Made by a program: the position numbers and the translations under genes | Notes under the pieces: generated by a model | What the model was told of the DNA's origin: nothing | The model's input: the letters and a program-made list of their open reading frames with translations, nothing else | The model's database searches: none | In this document: in pieces, positions 58,725 through 64,000 of the stretch | How positions within the stretch are numbered: position 1 is the stretch's first letter | Layout: every line of letters begins with the position of its first letter | From: Vicia villosa | Taxonomy: Eukaryota; Streptophyta; Magnoliopsida; Fabales; Fabaceae | Direction: 5' to 3' | Assembly: GCF_029867415.1 (NCBI RefSeq) | Contig: NW_026705492.1 | Coordinates: 434,001-498,000 of the forward strand | Length of the DNA: 64,000 nt

Positions 58725-59280
58725 AATGTTCATGTAATTAAAATGATAATAAAGTGGTTGTCAATTTCCTTTTTATTAAGAAATTTATTTTACATTTAAT
58801 TTTAATGTTAACATTAAGGTTTAATTAAATTAAAATATATAGATATTAAAAAAATGAAATAAACAAATTAAATTAAATTGATATACACCATCAAATCATC
58901 CAAGTAAGTTTGTTGCAGTACCGTAAGAGACTTTTTTTTTCCGCTCAGATCTGGAAGAATCATATTAGTAACGACACCATTAAATGAGTAACGTACATTT
59001 ATTATGGCAAATTCTGGATAAGTGATAATGCTTTGGGTCTCATGTACCATTAGAGAGAAAATGGTTATCAATTCTGGTTAAGTTATTCATGTAATTAAAA
59101 TGATAAATTTTCAATTTGAATAAAAACAGTGGTTATCAATTTCGGTTTTATCTTATTTATTAATAAAAAAATTATTTTACATTTTATTTTAATTTTAACA
59201 TTAAAGTTTAGTTAAATTAAAATGATATCAATGATATAGATATTAAAAAAATATGAAATAAACAAATTAAATTAATGTTT
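58725..59280. repeat. Diverged direct duplication around a unique core
   Basis: 58735-58880 and 59085-59275 share 'catgtaattaaaatgataa', 'gtggttgtcaatttc' and a closing stretch 'gatattaaaaaaat' with 'gaaataaacaaattaaatt'. The 200 bases between (58881-59084) hold a 67-codon minus-strand frame with fairly ordinary codon content, but I recognise no family. Confidence 0.5.
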
Positions 59281-59346
59281 TCCTTTTATTCTATTTAATT
59301 TTATTATAAAAAAGCATAACAAAATTATTTTAAAGAACTTTTATAT

Positions 59347-60269
59347 ATAACCCTCCCCATATGAGAGGAGGGTTATATTTACTCCAAGAGTAAGTGTTCA
59401 ACACTTACTCCAAATCTTAACCATTGATTATCATTAATCCAACGACTTTAATTAAAGTTTTATATAAAAAATATTTCCAAAAATAATTAGATTAAATGAT
59501 CAATTAAAACCGTTAGATTAATGAAAATTAATGGTTAAGATTTAGAGTAAGTGTTCAACAGTTACTCTTGGAGTAAATATAACCCTCCCCATATGAGAGG
59601 AGGGTTATATTTACTCCAAGAGTAAGTGTTCAACACTTACTCCAAATCTTAACCATTGATTATCATTAATCCAACGACTTTAATTAAAGTTTTATATAAA
59701 AAATATTTCCAAAAATAATTAGATTAAATGATCAATTAAAACAAATTAATGGTTAAAATTTGGAGTAAGTGTTCAACAGTTACTCTTGGAGTAAATATAA
59801 CCCTCCCCATATGAGAGGAGGGTTATATTTACTCCAAGAGTAAGTGTTCAACACTTACTCCAAATCTTAACCATTGATTATCATTAATCCAACGACTTTA
59901 ATTAAAGTTTTATATAAAAAATATTTCCAAAAATAATTAGATTAAATGATCAATTAAAACCGTTAGATTAATGAAAATTAATGGTTAAGATTTGGAGTAA
60001 GTGTTCAACAGTTACTCTTGGAGTAAATATAACCCTCCCCATATGAGAGGAGGGTTATATTTACTCCAAGAGTAAGTGTTCAACACTTACTCCAAATCTT
60101 AACCATTGATTATCATTAATCCAACGACTTTAATTAAAGTTTTATATAAAAAATATTTCCAAAAATAATTAGATTAAATGATCAATTAAAACCGTTAGAT
60201 TAATGAAAATTAATGGTTAAGATTTGGAGTAAGTGTTCAACAGTTACTCTTGGAGTAAATATAACCCTC

Positions 60270-60270
<1 letters not shown>
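59347..60270. repeat. Four tandem copies of a 232-bp fold-back element
   Basis: Units start at 59347, 59579, 59797 and 60029 with ATAACCCTCC. Lengths are 232, 218 (a 14-base loss near 59743) and 232, 232. Each unit is itself a long inverted repeat: 'gagggttatatttactccaa' plus about 55 more bases pairs with the unit's end. The centre is 'aaaaaatatttccaaaaata'. The unit junction is another palindrome, ATAACCCTCC...GGAGGGTTAT. The copies differ at only a few bases. Confidence 0.95.

Positions 60271-60344
<74 letters not shown>
60271..60344. repeat. (CT)n(AT)n microsatellite
   Basis: About 8 CT units followed by about 30 AT units, directly abutting the fold-back array. A second (AT)n run of about 37 units is at 60481-60554. 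The Tyr/Ile frames through them are artefacts. Confidence 0.97.
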
Positions 60345-60346
<2 letters not shown>

Positions 60347-60409
60347 CAACATGTTGGATAGACCAATGAAACTTAGAACCAAAGCATAAAGCAAGTGAAT
60401 GAGCATATG
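60345..60409 (+). repeat. 65-bp direct repeat, copy 1
   Basis: 'aatcaacatgttggatagac' to 'gtgaatgagcata' occurs again at 60770-60834. The two copies bracket the AT microsatellite and the fold-back element at 60556-60769, which looks like a segmental duplication or a slipped repair event. Confidence 0.88.
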
Positions 60410-60475
60410 ATATGCCCAATGAATGGTGTTTATTACATTCTCACATTCTCATATTACTTACTCATTCTATATGAT

Positions 60476-60480
<5 letters not shown>

Positions 60481-60554
<74 letters not shown>
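60481..60554. repeat. (AT)n microsatellite
   Basis: About 37 AT units, beginning right after 'atgatatgcc' and ending at the left arm of the next fold-back element. Confidence 0.97.
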
Positions 60555-60555
<1 letters not shown>

Positions 60556-60556
<1 letters not shown>

Positions 60557-60769
60557 AGAATGGATAAGTTATATGAGAATGTGAGAATGAATAAGAACCA
60601 TTTGATTGAAAAAAGAATGGTTAAGATTAAATTGTGATCTTTAATAAATCATGTGTCATTAAGAGGAAAGAAAAATTATTAATCAAAATTTAAAAAATAT
60701 CTTTTAATCTCAACCATTAAATATAAATCCAATGGTTTTTATTACATTCTCATATAACTTACTCATTCT
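60556..60769. mobile_element. MITE-like element with 26-bp terminal inverted repeats
   Basis: The left end AGAATGGATAAGTTATATGA (about 60557) pairs with the right end (plus 60744-60769, 'acattctcatataacttact'). Internal 'aaccatttgatt' and 'aatccaatggtt' continue the pairing. No coding capacity. A partial second copy of the right end lies at about 60432-60470. Confidence 0.7.
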
Positions 60770-60834
60770 AATCAACATGTTGGATAGACCAATGAAACTT
60801 AGAACCAAAGCATAAAGCAAGTGAATGAGCATAT
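60770..60834 (+). repeat. 65-bp direct repeat, copy 2
   Basis: The second copy of 60345-60409. Just to its right, 60846-60945 also contains a short duplicated phrase, 'gaccataatttctccctaat', at about 60872 and 60923. Confidence 0.85.
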
Positions 60835-60989
60835 TGCAATTTCTATATGAAGCAAGTGAATGAGTTTAGACCATAATTTCTCCCTAATGACAAGGGACAT
60901 GAGGCAAGTAAATGAGCTTAGACCATAATTTCTCCCTAATGACATGAAAATACAACCAATATGTTTGCTTCGTTCATGGAAAGGTTGTG

Positions 60990-61755
60990 TGCAAGATATA
61001 TGGCTGATTTACTACCAGAGTAAAGAGAAACAAGTGTGGAAAAAGAGATGTGAAATCTACAAAATGATATTTGGTCTTCCAAAAACTCTACATCACAACT
61101 CCTAATAAGAATCTTACTTATTGGATCATACAACTTGTAGCCAAATTCATCTTGACTATAACCAATGAAGATACAATACTTTAACTTTGCATCCAACTTG
61201 AATATTTCATCTTTTGAAACATCCAAAAAAGCCTTACAGCCTAAAACTCTTAAATGATTATATTTGACATTCTTTCCAAATAAAATATTTTCTAAAACCT
61301 CACTATTCAAATCCACAGTAGGAGTAAAACTAAGAACACGCACCTCCGCGTGTAATGCCTCACCTCCGTAATGCTTAGGCAACTTGGATTCAGAAAGAAT
61401 ACACCTCACTCTCTCAACTATTATTTGATTCATTCTCTCTGCTAAGCCATTCAACTGAGGAGTTTTGGAAGGAGTCTTTTCATGTTCAATACCCTGTTGC
61501 TTGCAATAAACATCAAAAGGTCTACAATACTCATCATCATTGTCAATACGAACATATTTCAACTTCTTATGTGTTTGCCTCTCCAAAATGCATGGAATTC
61601 TTTGAAAATTTCCATCACTTGAAATTTTATCTTCAAAGCATAAACCTATAGTTTTCTAGAATAATCATCGTTAAAATAAAAATATTGTGCACCGCTAAAA
61701 GATTTTACTTTTAAAGGGCCACAAACACCAGAATGCATTGGTTGAAGCAATTCTG
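60990..61755 (-). pseudogene. Copia (TNT1-type) integrase fragment
   Basis: Integrase inserts element DNA. On the minus strand the first part (61755-61590) reads 'MHSGVCGPLKVKSF' and 'DDYSRKL', with a TAG inside where Trp is usual, and then shifts frame near 61580. The second part (61586-60990) covers the core ('RIDNDDEYCRPF', 'KTPQLNGLAERMNQ', so the D and E of D-35-E) and the C-terminal block 'KLDAKLKYCIFIGYSQDEFGYKLYD', ending near 'DVEFLEDQ'. Gag, protease, RT and LTRs are missing. It is a different copia lineage from the SIRE units: the closest wording I know is the TNT 1-94 type. It is bounded on the right by LTR F. Confidence 0.85.
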
Positions 61756-61773
61756 AATTCCTTAAGGGGGATG

Positions 61774-63249
61774 TGTCATACTCCAAAATTTGCCCTCCCA
61801 GTTTCATTCTTATCTGACTTATGGTTCTAATTCATTTGCATACATCTTCATAAATTCATCATTCATTAGGTGATCATGCATTCATTCATTGAGGAGAAGT
61901 CATGGCTCATTGGATCAATGGTCATGCATCAGTAGAGGTTTCATCTAGTTTTGAAATTCCATTAGGTGGCTTTTTTCAATTTGGTTCTGGTTAGAGATGT
62001 ATTGTGGCTCAAGACTTTTCATCTGGATCATTAAGGTTCTTATTCTTGCTAATTGTAGTACAGGTGGATGCTGTGGGTTTTATATTACAAGTCACTTGAA
62101 TTAGGTTTTCTTATGATGCTTGCATAAGGAACAAGTTATCTTGGACCATTGCTTGGAGAAGAAGTTATTGGTGTGTGGTTGACTTTTTGGTCAAAGACCA
62201 AAAAGTCAACTATAGAAGTTGACTTTTGACTAAAATCATTTTCAATATTTTTGGTTTCCATCTTATCTTTGCGCTTTTCATTCCAAGATTGCATATTGAA
62301 GTGGAAAAGAGTTTGAAATTAAAATTAAATGAAAATTGAAGTGGAAAAGAGTTGAAAATTCAAATTGAAGAAGCATTTGGAAAGAGGGAAATTTTATTAT
62401 AATGCTTCAGAATCCATTACAAAAGTTCTCATAATATTACAAGCAAGAAGATATATATTACAAGAGAAGTGGGAAGTATATTGAAAATTACACCAAAAAA
62501 AGCTATTGTTGACCATTGAATTTTGACTCATTGAATTCCTAAGACCTACTCATTTTCCAATCGTTATCCAACTCTTCAATTCAACTTTCAATGGTTTCTT
62601 CAAGGACAATATTTCTTCATGTGGCCTTACGAATACCATACGCTCATGCCATGACTTCATAGCCATACAACCATGGAGAAAAGACATGCATAACAACCAA
62701 CCATAACATTAACATCAAACTCTAGTTTCAAACAAGGAAAATATACACATTCAATCCATCACAAAACCAAGAAAACTATGCTTATACATACATGACTTCA
62801 AACCAACATAATTCAAATAAACATCACCATGTCATACAATTCTAGAACCACTCACCCATTCATCTACAAACTTGCATTAATCCAATATTCAAGCATCAAA
62901 ATAGCATACATACATTAGCCATACTAATTCGATAACATACTACCATATATAACCAACCTGACTTCAAACTTCATAAATTAACCATGCCATTACAAAAAAA
63001 AAGTTAGCCCATGTCATAACACATCATTAAGGACAAGCCAAATCACCACATTCAAAACAGGGCCATCGTTCAAAATGACATCAAGCCATAACCATCATCA
63101 TATACTTACACACTCATAAGCTTACATACACAAGTGAAAACCATAACCTAACAGTTCCAAACTCACAGACGTAATCAATTAGCCCTAACCAACTTCTGTC
63201 CTACTGTACTAACAACCTAATAGAATAAACCGTGACTTCCTAACAAGCT
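61774..63249 (+). mobile_element. Start of a gypsy LTR ('LTR F'), interrupted
   Basis: It begins TGTCATACTCCAAAATTTGCC, clearly akin to the starts of LTRs D and E. It runs about 1.48 kb without coding signal before the copia LTR at 63250. The last 600 bases are rich in 'cata' words. The end of the LTR is not in the window. Confidence 0.6.
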
Positions 63250-64000
63250 TGTTAGCACAAGATTTGGTTCTGCAATATTATCTTTGTGTTTTGATGATAA
63301 CAATGAGTATGTTTGTATGAACAATTTTGGTACTCTAACGTTTGTTATTTTTGAGTATTTAACAAACAGGTTCTGATCTGATTCAAGGCGCTACCAATAC
63401 ATCATAAGAATCCATGTTACGCTTCTGTGCTACAAATGTTTTGTTAAGCAGTAGCAAATCACTTCATAAGGATCTGAAGTGTGTGACTCTGATACGCTAT
63501 CTAAAGAAACCAAGTTCTGAAGATTTGAAGACAAAGGTTCTAGGGAACAGTGCAAATGCTGAAGACTTATGTTTCTGAAGATAAAGGGTATTGAATACCA
63601 AGTGTTGAAGACTTTGAAGATGAAGTTCTAAAGACTCTGAAGACCCCAGGCTTATTTTCTGTCTTCTAACTCATGCTCAAAAGAGTCTCTGATGTCCAAG
63701 AAGAATAGAAGATAAAGTTTACGTAGTACATAGTACGTGGTACAAACCGGATGTTTCTCTCTACTACCATGAAAGGACAGACGTGTCGTACAATCTTGTC
63801 CCCCACTACGTTCAAGCTGCAAACTTTATGGAAGTTCCAAAAATTTCCTTCAATGGATATATTATTTTATTTCGCTATATAAAGGATTAAAGACTAAAAG
63901 AGAAGGCTGCTAATTCACGCTCATTCATACGCTCTTGAAAGATTGTTCATAAGCTTTTCATTCTCTTTAAGTCTAGAATCTGAATTTACTGTTTACTCCA
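63250..64000 (+). mobile_element. Start of a second SIRE-like copia LTR
   Basis: It begins TGTTAGCACAAGATTTGGTT and continues '...ttttgatgataacaatgagt', parallel to the SIRE LTR start at 25722 ('tgttagaacaagatttgttc', '...ttttgatgataacaaggat'). The word style ('ctgaag', 'agttctgaag') also agrees, but it is clearly diverged, so it is another subfamily. A TATA motif TATATAAA lies at 63876-63883. It runs off the window. The left flank is CAAGC. Confidence 0.78.

Noticed and set aside
60237..60637. Tyr/Ile-rich frames on both strands
   Set aside because: They are translations of (AT)n runs.

Overview
This window is plant heterochromatin-type DNA made almost wholly of nested and broken transposable elements. 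I see no intact host gene. The giant Ogre-type Ty3/gypsy elements (LTRs of about 3.8-5.7 kb, an extra ORF upstream of gag, and a probable intron between protease and reverse transcriptase) together with a SIRE/Maximus-type Ty1/copia lineage point to a legume. The tribe Fabeae (pea, vetch, grass pea) is most likely. That is an inference from element types; nothing in the window identifies the species.

Layout. 1-2624: 3' part of a gypsy LTR carrying a 19-copy 43-bp minisatellite. 2941-16730: Ogre A on the plus strand, with a 5.7-kb 5' LTR, primer-binding site, ORF1, gag, protease and RT; it is cut in RT and carries many stops and frameshifts. 16731-21832: LTR B, a 5.1-kb Ogre-type LTR on the minus strand whose two flanks do not match. 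21833-25721 and 50584-51745: two pieces of LTR C, a minus-strand relative of LTR A that was split by later insertions. 25722-44410: two SIRE-type copia units in tandem sharing one LTR (LTR, internal, LTR, internal). The second unit is interrupted by solo LTR E (37530-41357, with a 5-bp target duplication) and is truncated at 44410. 44411-50578: the 3' end of another Ogre-like element with a minisatellite and its 3' LTR (LTR D). 52410-55416: a decayed FAR1/MULE-type transposase-like gene on the minus strand, with a reconstructable intron. 56000-60840: AT-rich DNA with fold-back elements, a four-copy tandem array of a 232-bp fold-back unit, and microsatellites. 60936-61755: a copia integrase fragment on the minus strand. 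61774-63249: the start of another gypsy LTR (F). 63250-64000: the start of another SIRE-like LTR.

The most interesting signals are these. (1) tRNA-like modules (A-box, B-box and T-run, correctly spaced) recur at matching places inside four different Ogre-type LTRs. (2) The SIRE units encode gag, protease and integrase but have no reverse transcriptase or RNase H. In its place is a second large ORF preceded by a promoter/leader-like stretch with a TATA motif and a telobox. (3) Several junctions record ectopic recombination: LTR B has unlike flanks, the copia units are in tandem, and one deletion at 44410 appears to have removed the ends of three elements at once, leaving a 16-nt stretch that matches LTR D.

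Most protein-coding features are therefore annotated as pseudogenes. Stops were assigned by reading through the frame and, where two copies exist, by comparing them.
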